From Nymphaea colorata (Eukaryota > Streptophyta > Magnoliopsida > Nymphaeales > Nymphaeaceae), in NCBI RefSeq assembly GCF_008831285.2, contig NW_022204507.1, positions 6,902,174 to 6,966,173 of the forward strand: a DNA stretch of 64,000 bases, written 5' to 3'. The notes under the pieces are model-generated. The model did no database searches. It saw nothing but the letters and a program-made list of their open reading frames with translations, and was not told the origin of the DNA. The first letter of the stretch is position 1; the number at the start of each line of letters is the position of its first letter. The position numbers were made by a program, and so were the translations under genes. Shown piece by piece: positions 1 through 10,931 of this stretch.

Positions 1-3000
1 CCTGCATGCCTTACCGTTCCTCCCCCTGTTAAAAAAAATAAAAGACGCAAATAACCAAGTATTATTTCAAGTCAATAAGTTCTGTGGAAACATTGAGTAA
101 CAGCAGAAAATCTAGTGGTTAGCCGTTTTTTAGCCCCATGTAGTAATCCAAGTGGCCTCTTGTGAAATACTCATGCTCAACCTGAATTTTTTGGTTCCTC
201 ATCAACCAAGCGGAGATCAATCGAGTCTTCGGATAAGTGATGGCTTGGGAGCAAGAATGGATGCCTCTGAGAAGGCTATCCAAGACGTGGCAGATGAATT
301 CCATTGGGCAGCGACACGAAGTGCGCTCATTTGGGAAGGCCCAGATCAAAAAGATTGTGGCTGAGCTAACTGTCCTAAAGACGGCAGTGGCTAGTGGGGC
401 GACTAGTTAAGGAGCTAAATACAGTTATTTGAGCAGTTGCCTAGAAAATTCAATATAAGCAACTTCAACTTATTAAGCGTGGCTAGTCGTCTCCTTGATT
501 TGGTTGTTCACACTAAGATCCTCGTGGCTATATATTGAGAAATCTACAGTGATATTTCTACCATTCATCTTTGCAGTATAAGTGAACTATGCTCATTGAT
601 ATGTGCTGTGTTTAAAACCTCGAGTTTTGGGTAATCCAGTTAGATTGTTAGTTCATCTTCTCCATCTCTAAGAGCCCTGTCCAAAGAAACCCTACATGAT
701 GCAGGAAAGGCAGAAATTATTACAATTTGCAAAATGAAGTGTTAAAGCAGGAGAGGTGCACTGGGAGCATTCAGATTAATGACATGCTTACGTGCCATGA
801 GGAAGATCAAGGATCGGCGTCTGCGTGCTCCTGTTTTGGATTCTTACATTTAATTCTGAAATCTTTTTGAAGAGAGCTAATGTCCTCCAACCTCTCTGCA
901 GAGCTTGGTCTGTTAGAAACTGAATCCGCAAGCTCGAAAATGTTAGGAAAATTGGGCGTATATACACATATCAGATGGTTAATCAAACTCCACATGAAAT
1001 ACCAAAATAGGGATTTAACTATTCGTTTGGCTGCCGGGTCAGCCTAAAAACTAGGCCCTAACATGGTGCAGTGGGTAGGTAAAATCTTTGTTTAAAGTTT
1101 TATCTTGGACTGTGTGCTCAAGATGGGTTTAGGTAAAACTTTTCTACTCATCTTTGAATGGCAAAAAGTTTTGCCTAAGACCTAACAGTTTTTTCCGAGA
1201 TGCAAAAGTCCTGCTTCATTTGAGAGAACGTTAGGAAACAATGAGCAAGAGCAACCCACCAAATACGACAAATTTTTTTTCTTGGGATAAAAAATTTCCT
1301 AGATATCAAACAGAGCCTTAGATGTTCTAAGGGATACGTACATGGCTTCATTTCCAGAAGCGATTTCATAAAAATAAAACGAGGCAGAGCGAATATTGAA
1401 ATTATGTTACTGGTGCAGAAGTTGGAACCGCATTTAGACTTGTGGCCCACTGGATCCAGATACATCTTTTAAATTTGGTAATTTCTATCTAGCTTTAGGA
1501 AATAAAAACAAATTTACAACCTTTTTTGTAAATTGTATCGATTGGGAAGATTATGAAGAAAGTATAATTTTAATCAAAACATGGATTGGCATTGGAATTT
1601 TCAAATTTCATTTCTTTTTTCTTTTTTCCGCTGAACTACCTAAACTATAAACTTCTGCACTAAGTGCAAAGCGTTCGACTTCCTATGTATGTATGCTCTA
1701 TTTGTAATTAATCTGATAGATGAGAAATGAAATTAAGCTGATTATTTTACAAAACAAATCATCACAAGGTCTAGACATCTAAGCTAATATTTCTTCTTCC
1801 TCTTTATGTGGCTAAGGCCTTTCTCTCCTTTTCTCCGATGACAGGTGTTTTATTCAAAGAGAAATATGATCGGATCTACCAAATGTTCTATAAATATCCT
1901 GAAATTCTTTCATATTACAGCAACAGTTAATATATTTCCTTACAGCCGTCCTTTCCATGTCATGACATGATTATTTGGCTTATGCTAGTTGAGTTTCTAG
2001 ATGTTTCTAATTTTTCCAAGGCCGAAACGGGCCATCTATATGTAGGATTGTTAACTTAAATGCCCAATTGACAAAAGAAACAGCTTGTAACTATTTTATA
2101 AATATGCCCAAAAAATTTCTAGACAGATTTATGAAACATTCCAGCAAATGTGTTTCATAAATCTGTCCCAATCTTTAAAACATATTAATAGAATAGTTTA
2201 CAAATTGTTTTCATTGCCAAACAGCCTGATATTAAGAGTTGCATATTTTTCATGTCTTGTTTCAGCTGTTTTGCTTACAGAAGAATCAAGTACCCCTTTC
2301 TTGCATGGCGAATTAAGGAGACTCATAAATTGTTTATAGCTTAAAGGTAGAGGATGCAAGTGAAATCACCAGGCAGGCTGGGGGTGGAACAGGAGAGAGC
2401 GGAGGGATTCTATCGAGTTTTCTTGAGTCCAGCCTAATTGGGTCCGAATTGGTTCTACGTTGGAGTTGATTTTGCAGTGCGTACTTGGAGATCGATCAGC
2501 TCAAAAGTGGGTTCAAGTAATTTTAAATCCTATATTTACTGTAAAATGGCTCAGAATTTCACTCTGATCAAATCTAGACTTAGGTTTATAACTATCTAAG
2601 ACACCCGAATCCAGTTAATAACTGGATGTTATTTTTCTCTCACGCACCAGTTTAAACTATGATCGAACCTTGGGCTTGACCCGCCATAGGGAGGGGCTTC
2701 GTTAGTTACTGGTCTTGACTATGTCAAGAACTCGATCCTTGGGCCCAATAAACCTGGGTGTTGCCCAATCTATTTACCTAATGAAGCTGGTCAGCAAGGG
2801 CAGAGGCTGTGTCACGGACTCAAGATGGTTAGACTATTTAACTATGAAAAATTATCATCCATAATTGAGGTAGATTAATTAATGTTTCTAATCTTGTTTA
2901 ATTATGTCCAGAAATTCAAGGATTTTTCTTTTGGCATTCATAGAAATTGATTTGTACTTTAAAACTACCTTCTAAGAAGGTGTCCATGCCACTACAAGGG

Positions 3001-3017
3001 GTGGATCGTTGTGGTTT

Positions 3018-3050
<33 letters not shown>

Positions 3051-3060
3051 CTATATATAT
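3018..3060. repeat. CA then TA microsatellite
   Basis: A (CA)n run passes directly into (TA)n just before the MITE-like element at 3067. The same arrangement precedes the copy at 27307. Confidence 0.9.
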
Positions 3061-3066
3061 GTACTA

Positions 3067-3417
3067 GGCCATTTGGGTAATGATAAAAGCCAAGCCTCTT
3101 AAATTTCTGTTAAACAGTGTTTTAAACAAAAAATGAACCATCTAGTGTGTTTATAAACACTAGTTTAATGTAAATCATGCTTTAGTTCAGACTTCCTTTT
3201 TTAAAATTAATCTTTTCATTACCAAAATTTTGATGTTATAAGAGTCTTTCATTTTTTATGATTAAGAAAACATTACTTAAGGAAGAAAAAAATAACTTAA
3301 TATTAGTTGCTCACAAAATTATTGTTTAAGGTCATATTTATAAGGTGAGATTGTAAAAGCAAATATTTTAATAATTAATTTTGATGGGTTTGTTTTTTCC
3401 CTCTTACCCAAGTGGTC
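3067..3417 (+). mobile_element. MITE-like element, copy 1
   Basis: About 351 bp. It starts GGCCATTTGGGTAA and ends TTACCCAAGTGGTC, which are imperfect inverted repeats of each other. There is no coding capacity. Related copies lie at 27307-27661, 27699-28026 and, inverted, 59833-60163. All four sit against CA/TA microsatellites. The target-site duplication is not clear, so the superfamily is not assigned. Confidence 0.65.
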
Positions 3418-3434
3418 TTGTTTCTGCCAACTTC

Positions 3435-3505
3435 TATATTATATATATATATATATATATGTATATAGATATATATATATATACAAGAGAGAGAGAGAGA
3501 GAGAG
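3435..3505. repeat. TA then GA microsatellite
   Basis: A (TA)n run with a short interruption is followed by (GA)n, directly downstream of the MITE-like element at 3067-3417. Confidence 0.9.
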
Positions 3506-3767
3506 AAACATGACCATTCATCTAGAGTAAATGGTGACTCTAGCTATTAAGAGTCACCCCGCCATGTAACCAAGGCCGTCCATCTAATACAGATATGTGG
3601 TTGAGAGAAAAACATGGAAAAAAAAAGATGGAAACTAATATTAAATGACAAAAAGTCAATCACCATTTTTTCATTGTTTTTCTCTTAACCGTCTATCATA
3701 ATAGATGGAACGGCGCTGCTTAAATGAGGGTGACTCTGAACATTCAATCACCATTCTCCCTCCCTCT

Positions 3768-3812
3768 CTCTCTCTCTCTCTCTCTGTCTATATATATATA
3801 TATATATATATC
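3768..3812. repeat. CT then TA microsatellite
   Basis: (CT)n is followed by (TA)n inside the B part of the repeated unit. The equivalent positions in the tandem units carry much longer CT runs (14083-14136 and 18654-18714). Confidence 0.9.
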
Positions 3813-4682
3813 CATAAGAAAATTGACATTTTCATGGAAACAATGCACGTTTTGTTCTTGAAACCCAAACAAAAGGGTGATCACTTACCAAAACTGGTTA
3901 CGTGCACGGTGCAGTCTTTTAAAAAAAGTCAAGTATATCTTGGCCCACTTGTACTGGGAACCTTGCCCATATTTAGGAGTAATTGGTCATGCGCAGGAGC
4001 CTATGCTCAATGCATTTGTGCACAGGTCTGTGCATATAACCAGATTTGCTTGCTTAGCTACATATGTCCTGGTGCTGCGTGGGGCACCACTTCTGGGATA
4101 GTGAATAACTACAGAAGGATCTTGCCCACAGATGTCATCATTGGGATTGAAATTGGCAAAAACTGCAAAAAAAATCCGCAAAAGTATTATAACTTACCAC
4201 TAGTGAGAGATATAGCATATTCACAAGGGGAAATAGTGATGGCAAAGGTGATGAAGGTATAGTAGTAGCTAGATAGAGGCCAATGACACGGAATAGAGTG
4301 CTTAGACAGATGATACCTGTTAACTCCACCGCCTGTGCTTCATTATGATCCCTGTTCAATATTTGCGAGCCTAAAATCCCTTCTAGCCAGCTGCTGTCTC
4401 TTCAACCACAGAGGTTTGTGTTGTGTTTTGTGCACGTAAATATATATACATGTAAAGCTTGCTGTAAACTGCTTCGCACGTTTAAGTAAATACCACAAAA
4501 ACTGCGGGCACTTTCATGTCAAGGGGCCTTTGCTTTGACACTGTCATGGAGGCCACCTATCAAGAGAAATAAGCATGGCCATACCTCAATATATATATAT
4601 ATATATATATATATTATTAGTGATATATAAAATTATCATTTCAATCATCCTACTCAATATGTACGCAACTCTTTCTCAATAG

Positions 4683-4910
4683 CTATAGCGTACTTGGTTA
4701 GGTCAAAGACTTATAAAGAGGCAAGTCTCTAGTTCGATTCTCATGAGCATCATGCCCTCATGCCTTAAGTAGTGAGGTGCAGTACCTAAAGTTTAAGGCT
4801 GCACCCTTGCTATCGCTGGTACGGACACAGATTCAGACCTTAGAGTTTGAAAGAATGGTGAGAAGCTTTGAACTTCTTTTCATGAGGTAGGTGGTTAAGA
4901 TTTTGCCCAC
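4683..4910 (+). mobile_element. tRNA-derived SINE-like element, copy 1
   Basis: An A-box-like stretch (TAGCGTACTTGGTTAGG) is followed about 45 bases later by a B-box-like stretch (AGTTCGATTCTC), as in tRNA-derived SINE heads. Diverged copies with better A boxes lie at 15686 and 20310. The right end is estimated from where similarity to the copies fades. No real tRNA fold is expected, because the spacing and arms are degenerate. Confidence 0.5.
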
Positions 4911-4919
4911 GTGAAAATA

Positions 4920-6760
4920 TGCATATTACTCCATATATATCTATATATATCGATTGTTTGAATTGCCCTTCTCAAATCTGCCAAATCGATTTTTGTGACC
5001 AACAAATTCGCCGCCTCTTAGTTCATGTTGGTTTTTTGTTTAAATAATATTATTTTAAAGGTTATTTGCTTTTATTTCATTTGCTTATTCAATTAAACCT
5101 TTTTCTGGCTCACAAAATGAAGCGATTGAATGAGCAGCCTGACCGATTCTATTCCTTTTTTATCGTTTTCCACCTCGAAATATATACACTTAATTAAGTG
5201 TGTTGCAGAGCCACATAACGACAAATGGGTAGGATTGGTGCACCTTGCAACCCGAAAATCCCCACCTGTTTCACAAGCATAGAAGAATGCTGATGTGTTA
5301 GCAGTACTGGTTGAATTCGATTTGCTTTTACAACTGCTAAATTCTTCTCAATCTTTATGACAGCTGAACGCCTCCGTAAAAGAAAAAGTCATAGAGATCA
5401 AGGGTAGAGCCAGGAATTTTCTATCGCAGGACCCAAATTATAGTTTCAAAATTTTAACAAGAGCCGAAATAAAAATTTTCAAAATTTTTTAAATATACTA
5501 AACTAAAATTTTTTAGATTACATTTAAATTTTTAAAGTTCTATTTTTTAAAATCTGAAGGGAGCCAAGGGCCCTGCCGGTTCCCCTTCCCTCCACCCCCT
5601 GATAGAGGCCTACCATTTTAGTAGCATAATTCCTAATTAATTACACAAAGAGCTGATTGGGGGGCACAAATATGACAAAATTAATGTTGAAACATTTAAA
5701 GCTAGAAAACTTCATTTTGATTGGTAAATGAAAAGAAGTCATGTCCAAAACAGCTATCATAAAATATAAGATTGGATTCAATCCACCAAGAATGATGTAA
5801 TTTAGTTGACGAAATATTCGTCAAACCCAAGTCTCGGTTGGGCCTTTTACCTGAAAAACAAAAGCTTTATCATGATTGTGTAGGCATTTGCTTTCTATGC
5901 CATGGTTTGCTAGTTTTTTAATGTAGTTTTTTGTTTTCTCATCACATGTCAACCAATCCATATCATATCTCAAAATCATACTAGTTACATGCCGGCACTA
6001 GCGCTTAGTTTATTTTACCCACACGTAGAGTTCAGGTGATCTAATATTTTAATATTGTAATATGTTTCGAGGCCCATATCCACACGATAGAGATCATGGT
6101 ATGCCAACTAGAGTAATAATCTCGTCCTTGGCAGTGTTTCATATTGGAAAACTAATTAAACACCAAGTGACTTGTTCTCTTTTGTTTGCTCCCAAGTGGG
6201 ACGAACAATATCAACAACTAAGATTCCAGAGATGAGTTTAATCATGGAGTTGATCATTTTACTGGGAATGTCACGAATATGAAGCTAAGTAGTATGTTTT
6301 GGAAGCGATAGCCGGAATGAGTTTGGATTATTGCACATTCCCGCAAAAGTAAAGGCTTTTGGAAAAATCCATAATCGCAGGCTTGTTAAGAGGCTGGAAA
6401 CCTTGTTTTCTATTGCATGAATATTTTTTAAGAATAAACAAATAATATATCTAAAAGTCAAAGGTTATTGCACATTTTGTAATTGATGGCAGAATTTATC
6501 AAGCTTATAATGGTTCAAGGGTACATGTTACATCTCGGCTGGAAAGTACAATCTTTCCAGCTATATATTTATCCTGTATACTCTGTCCTACCATTATTTA
6601 ATCGACACAACAAATAACTAGATATATCATTACGCATTCTATGCCACCAGATAAAAATGCAGAACATTGAACAAATCCTTGAGCATGTAAAGACACAATG
6701 AACTTTGAAAATTCAGATAGTATCAAAAGATTTAATATGAAATTTGAGCAGCACTTGTTC
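4920..6760. repeat. Dispersed unit C, copy 1
   Basis: Non-coding sequence with recognisable relatives at 15900-17350, 20520-21950, 24004-24480, 31370-32720 and 34980-35690. Shared landmarks are 'ccttgcaacccgaaa', 'tagcataattcctaatta', 'catggtttgctagtttttta' and 'ggaaaactaattaa'. Part of it on the reverse strand (for example ILVVDIVRPTWEQ near 6240) resembles the frame near 32250 (FLVFGIVHLAWEQ), so a short decayed exon may be present. I cannot assign a function. Confidence 0.6.
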
Positions 6761-8279
6761 GTAGAAAATTTGGAACTCCGATATCATAAGTGGCATCCAA
6801 AATGGGTCCAACGACAAAGCAAGAGAGAACATGGGTTCTCTCGACTCTTCTAAGGAGTCGGTGATGAACCACTATAATTTCCCCCTCATTACTGTCTTTT
6901 ATAACACCTACCACTCTTCTGAACTTGGTGAATGTCTGCACTGGCTGCCCCTTCTGAACTTGGTGAATGTCTGCACTGACTGCTTGAGATGCTGTTACGT
7001 TATATACTCAGTTTATGTTGTAGAGAGTGAAACTGTTGGTTGTCTTTCACTATACTATGAAACTGTCTCACTTCCAAGACTGAACGTCTGTTGGGTATAC
7101 AAGACAACAAATCTCAAACATCAACTGATCCACAATGACCGATGGCTTGACTAGCTGATCCGCTTTTGTAGAGTATACCATAGTTAGTAGTTCCTTTAAC
7201 ATAATTTAATATTGTTCTCACTGCTTCTAAATGCAGCTCCCTTGAAGTCTGCATGAATCTACTCACAACACTAACTATATATGCAATGTATGGTCTTGAC
7301 AAGGTTAAGTATATTAAGTTTGGAACCAGTTGCTGGTACATAGTGACGTCTTGTAGCTTATCTTCATCAATTCTGACATACTTATCTGAATTGGTTTTGA
7401 GATGGGTTTGCAATCAAGCATATCATGCTTACAAAGTAAGTTACCAACATATTTCATTTTGACTTAAAAATAGTACTTTAGATCGATAATCAATTTCTAA
7501 TACAAGGAAATGGTTTAACTCTCCTCCACCTCTTTCATTTCAAATCTCACTATGAGATGTTCATAAATGAGACTAATGTCTTCCTTATCATCTTCATTAA
7601 TTAAATTATCAACGTAAATTAACACAATATTAATCTTCGTACCTTTTGTCTTGACGAAGAGACTGAAATATGCTAAAACAAGTTGGAATTCGTTAAACAC
7701 TAAGAATTCAGATATGTTTCTATACCATGCTATAAGTGCTTGTCTTCTTCAATTTGCAGACATAGTCTGGCTTCTCTATAGATCTAAATCTTTTAACTTG
7801 TTCCATATAAATTTCATGGTCAAACTCTCTATATAAAAAGGCATTCTTCTCATCCACCTGCCTTAGCTTTAATACTTGGTTGCAACGACAACTATCAACA
7901 CATGTACATATGTGATCTTTGCAACAAGACTAAAAGTCTTTCAAAAGTCAATACCATACTAATATGAAAATCCTCTCATGACAAGTCATTTTCCTTTCTT
8001 GTTATTTGTAAACCAACTTGCAGGTAATGGGTTTTACTCTAGCAGCTTCAGTACAAGCTCCTGGGTATGGTTTTGCATCACTAAGTTCATCTTGTTTTTT
8101 ATTGCAGCTTGCCATTTGTCAACACATTTTGTTTCTTCAAAAGAAGCTAGCTCGATCTTCAACAAGATGATATAATCTGCATCAACATACTTGGAATTTG
8201 GTTTTTGGATTCTTGTTGATCGTCTTAATGTTGTAGGTATACCATGATCAACAGACATTGGCATTTTCCCTCTCTCCAA
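6735..8279 (-). pseudogene. Ty1/copia retrotransposon pol remnant
   Basis: Read on the reverse strand, this is the C-terminal half of a copia polyprotein in several frames. First comes the region before reverse transcriptase (8279-8034: RRSTRIQKPNSKYVDAD, then a degraded WQAAI...LVMQNHTQELV). Reverse transcriptase follows near 7850-7515, with NAFLYREFDHEIYMEQ and the catalytic box as YVDNLI instead of the canonical YVDDLI. Next, 7413-7114 carries the end of RT and start of RNase H (YQQLVPNLIYLTLSRP, SVVSRFMQ, YVKGTTNYGILY). The end, near 6950-6900, carries a duplicated QTFTKFRR-like stretch. Gag, protease and most of the integrase are missing, and the catalytic Asp is lost. Frameshifts and stops make it dead. 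Clear LTR ends were not found. It lies only in the first of the two large block copies. Confidence 0.85.
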
Positions 8280-8656
8280 TGCATCACCTAAGTGTTAAGT
8301 TGGTCGGAAATTGGACCTACAACTCACGGTGCCGGTGAATAGTAGAACCCTTGAAGAAATGACAGACAAAATCAAGAATAGGAGAGAGAAAATGGAAAAA
8401 ATAGAGATGAGAACCGAAAGTCATGGGATTTTATACTGTCTTAAATGAATTAAGAAATCACCCCAAAGAACTTGGAGACTTCTACAATAGAGTACCTTGC
8501 CCTTTTTATAAGACAAACAGGTCCAACAAGGTGGACCCATTTGTCCAAAACAGTGGCCACCAAGTCTGAAGCAAAGCTAGTGATATGTTTTGGTGTATGT
8601 TCTATGATGTTCTTTGTCCATTTTTAGATCGTTTTAGGAACAAAACACCATGTTCA
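8280..8656. other. Unassigned spacer between copia remnant and block D
   Basis: No coding signal is recognised. It could be more of the copia element or its LTR, but I see no terminal TG...CA pair with a target duplication. Confidence 0.4.
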
Positions 8657-8772
8657 TGTGTAGTTTTCACCCAATCCAGCTGCAGATCCAGAGAGGAATA
8701 CCGCAAATGAGTGACAGAGACAGAAAGAGAAAATTTGTTCTCAAAGGTTGCCTCACTTCCAAGTTGGTGCAG

Positions 8773-8903
8773 GATCACCTCAACAAGTGACGACTCAGCC
8801 ACTCATGCACGAAACTCGGTTTCTGCACCAGGGGCCAGTTGAAGACACTGATGGCGGTGTCACCATTGTCGTGCCAGCGAACGATGCTGATAAGGTCCTT
8901 TGA
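8773..8903 (+). CDS. Terminal exon of an unidentified gene, copy 1
   Basis: The reading starts after a TTGGTGCAG acceptor. It gives SPQQVTTQPLMHETRFL, then GPVEDTDGG, and ends VTIVVPANDADKVL before TGA. The duplicate at 28262-28389 keeps the same frame, stop and ending with a one-codon length change. In the 16 codons before the last residue, the two copies differ at four bases. All four are third positions in this frame: GGC/GGT, GTC/GTT, CCA/CCT, GAT/GAC. On the opposite strand most of the same changes would alter residues. This argues that the forward frame was under protein-level selection. I do not recognise the family, and no upstream exons could be placed. Confidence 0.55.
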
Positions 8904-8929
8904 TGTGAAGTTTGGAGGAACTTAAGAAT

Positions 8930-9163
8930 ATCATATGAGTTGGTGGTTTTTGAGGGTGATGGCATAACGAGTTCCGCATGTTGTGAAGTGGATGAGAAAG
9001 CTATAGGCTTGATGTGGCTCTTGCTTGGAAGAAGCCATGGTGGCGGTTTGCAGACAGAGAAGCTGTAAGGGAGAGAAGAAAGGGTAGCAGGTTGTAAAGA
9101 TGGAGAAACATACCTTTGGATGACACAGAAACCTTCGAAGGGGGGTTGGAAGGCAGCCTCCAA
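8930..9163 (-). CDS. Possible plastid-targeted first exon, copy 1
   Basis: The frame opens with MEAAFQPP, followed by a Ser/Pro/Leu-rich, acid-poor stretch (VSPSLQPATLSSLPYSFSV, then KPPPWLLPSKSH), the composition of a chloroplast transit peptide. The duplicate at 28430-28669 keeps the start codon and frame and has one in-frame codon insertion. There the sequence CCAG/GTAAGAG could be a splice donor; here it is CCAAGCAAG. Substitutions are a mix of silent and replacement changes, so constraint is weak. The mature protein cannot be identified. Confidence 0.35.
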
Positions 9164-9199
9164 ATGGTGTTACTGCAATGGAAAGAGATGTGAACAAGG

Positions 9200-10270
9200 G
9201 TGGTAGAAGAAGAAGAGTGGAGACACAGTGAGCGAGGAAGGTAGCATAGAGCTAGAGTGAAACAAAGGAATGGTAAAAAGGTGTTTTATGTGTTTGGATG
9301 ACTAATTAATAACAAGAAAAAAGAAAGGAGAGCTAATTAGTGTGTTTGGAAAGAAGCGAAAAGAAAAAAAAAATAGTATAATTCTAAGCTCTCTCAAAAT
9401 GAAGATTGGAAGGAAAAGGAACTTCAACTTTCCCTAACCATTTTTTCTTTTTCATTTTCTTTCCTTTCTTTCCATCTATTTATTTTCCTTTTTTTCATCC
9501 ATTCAAACAATGCCTAAGGGCTTGAGATCGAGAATCCTGATAGAGGAAAATCGAGTGTGCCGCTGGCAAGTGTTCCATGGTAAAGCACAGAATGCCACGG
9601 AATAGACTGGGATTTTATACCCAGACTGGGATTTTATACCCAGCATTTTCATCTCCAGTCCGTTTTGAGTGTCCAGCATCCAATGTTTGTGTTGACTAGG
9701 TGAAAAACGGAACATCGTGTTCTGTTTCGCAGCGTTCCACCCCATTCCGCAATGTGTTCAATGATAGTGTCTTGTCCTGCTCCTTGGGCAGCTGGCTTAC
9801 AGTTAGTTAGGCAAGGGTTGATGAGAAAGGAATCTACACGAGTTTCAAAGAGATAGAGAGAGAGAGTTAACAGAATGAAGGTGTGGAATATAAGTTTGTA
9901 GTTGGGTGTTGCACCATTCGACAGGAAATCAAAGCTTCCATGCAACCTTGTCTCTCTAAGACATGGGGTCTGCTTTCGGTGTTTGAGGGTGCTGCATGCC
10001 ACCACCAAGCTTCAACTTGTTCATCGGTAATTTCTTTTTACAGCATAAAAATTTTGTGCCCCAAATACTCGTAATGGACACTGGCCGCCTATCAGCCTCA
10101 CTTCACATGTTTCCTTTAAAGTTATTGATTTTGCATTAGTAAAACATATTATGAAATGAAAATTTTATTAGAACGTGCTCACAAATTTTAAACAATTTCA
10201 CACGTTTTATTTATTTCAAATAAGTAAACATCTTACGCCAATCTCAAACGGTTAGACATTACATATTATT
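9200..10270. other. Non-coding interior of block D
   Basis: Similar to 28700-29680 in the other copy. It contains poly-purine stretches and an 18-base direct repeat (about 9605-9640), but no conserved reading frame longer than a few dozen codons that I trust. Confidence 0.4.
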
Positions 10271-10275
10271 ATTAT

Positions 10276-10318
10276 ATATATATATATATATATTTATTTA
10301 TTTATTTATTTATTTATA
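10276..10318. repeat. TA / TTTA microsatellite
   Basis: A (TA)n run passes into TTTA repeats. The equivalent site in the other block D copy is 29680-29722. Confidence 0.9.
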
Positions 10319-10495
10319 TAGGCACACACCCGAAGACACCCTTGCTATGCGCACACACACACACACAATATTATAGGAACACACACACACAATATAGATA
10401 CACTTGCCCTACTTCCATGCTTTTCAAATTTGCTATGTCTGAGCCCGTTGCGCCACACCTGCACTGGTACCTGCACCCTTGTGACTTGGTGCTTG

Positions 10496-10931
10496 TTACT
10501 TAGAAGATTGATGTGCATGTGGCCCACCTGCACTTGCGCCTGCATACAAGTGACTTGGTTCATATTTCTTAGAAGGCTCATGTGCATGTGCCCCACCTGC
10601 ACTTGCACCTCCATCCATGTGACTTTGTTTCTTAGGAGGCTGCTTTGAAGACTGATGTGCACTTGCCCCACCCCCACCTGCACTTGCACCTGCATCCGTA
10701 TTACTTGGAAAATGTTTCTTAGAAGTCTTCTTGGAAGGCTGATCAGCATCTTCGGTAGAAGGTGAAGGAGTTGGTTGTTGGCCACTTTCCTGCAATGGGT
10801 AATATGAAATTTGAACAATTTTGGGAGCAGAAATGCAATTAAGGAAAAATAGAAATGAAGTTTTACATACTTTAGGTCCATCGTATGTCAATTCTATCGT
10901 AATTGTACCTGCAGTTCTCGTTGTTCCGTCT
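10496..10931 (-). CDS. Last two exons: beta-strand-like exon plus GASAGG-rich tail, copy 1
   Basis: Exon 10871-10931 follows a CTAACAG acceptor, reads [20 protein letters not shown] and ends at a canonical GTATGT donor. The next exon, 10496-10789, follows a TTGCAG acceptor in the same phase and reads [20 protein letters not shown]. Three imperfect repeats then follow of the type [34 protein letters not shown] and [16 protein letters not shown], before a TAA. The tail is basic, with no hydrophobic stretch, and looks disordered. The copy at 29872-30307 keeps both splice sites, phase and stop, with only a few residue changes. Function is unknown. Confidence 0.55.

Larger units (their letters stand above)
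1..3440. repeat. Duplicated block A, copy 1 (cut by window start)
   Basis: This stretch is collinear with 24791-27670. The first bases match from 24791 onward, with the same internal order: the exon cluster, the 'taggccctaacatggtgcag' stretch, and the CA/TA microsatellite and MITE at the end. The copies differ by many substitutions and by about 460 bases (roughly 1090-1550) that are present here and absent near 25985. A more divergent relative lies at about 12400-13300. Because the match starts at base 1, the true left boundary is outside the window. Confidence 0.85.
1..4395 (-). pseudogene. Reverse-strand multi-exon gene family, copy 1 (fragmentary)
   Basis: I do not recognise this family. 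The call rests on conservation between copies. In transcript order, possible exons are: 4317-4395 (reads ...AVELTG, followed by a GT donor); about 4062-4162 (starts after a TTTTTTTTGCAG acceptor, reads FANFNPNDDICGQDPSVVIH); about 807-977 (PNFPNIFELADSVSNRPSS); 119-349 (EYFTRGHLDYYMGLKNG); and 1-25, cut by the window edge. The second exon aligns with the copy at 18840-18938 (IAHFKDDDIFRRDPCV), sharing A-F-DDI-DP-V-I. A stop follows KNG, where the copy near 24900 stays open, so this copy is probably broken. The 185-codon forward frame over 3705-4262 runs through CT and TA repeats and is not favoured. Linking the exons into one gene is inference. Confidence 0.4.

Noticed and set aside
3705-4262. 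A 185-codon forward open frame
   Set aside because: It runs through CT and TA microsatellites (giving LSLSLSVYIYIYIY), and its relatives in the tandem units do not keep the frame. The reverse-strand exon reading has better conservation and splice sites.
8789-8911. Reverse-strand frame ending in WLSRHLLR as a second exon of the plastid-like gene
   Set aside because: Differences between the two copies are mostly replacements in this frame but silent in the forward frame, so the forward terminal exon is preferred.
10345-10881. A 178-codon reverse frame and its forward shadow over the low-complexity exon
   Set aside because: It runs through the intron and the wrong frame of the GASAGG repeats, giving Val/Gln repeats (MQVQVQVG). 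The spliced frame is supported by GTATGT and TTGCAG sites. The same applies to 29715-30257.
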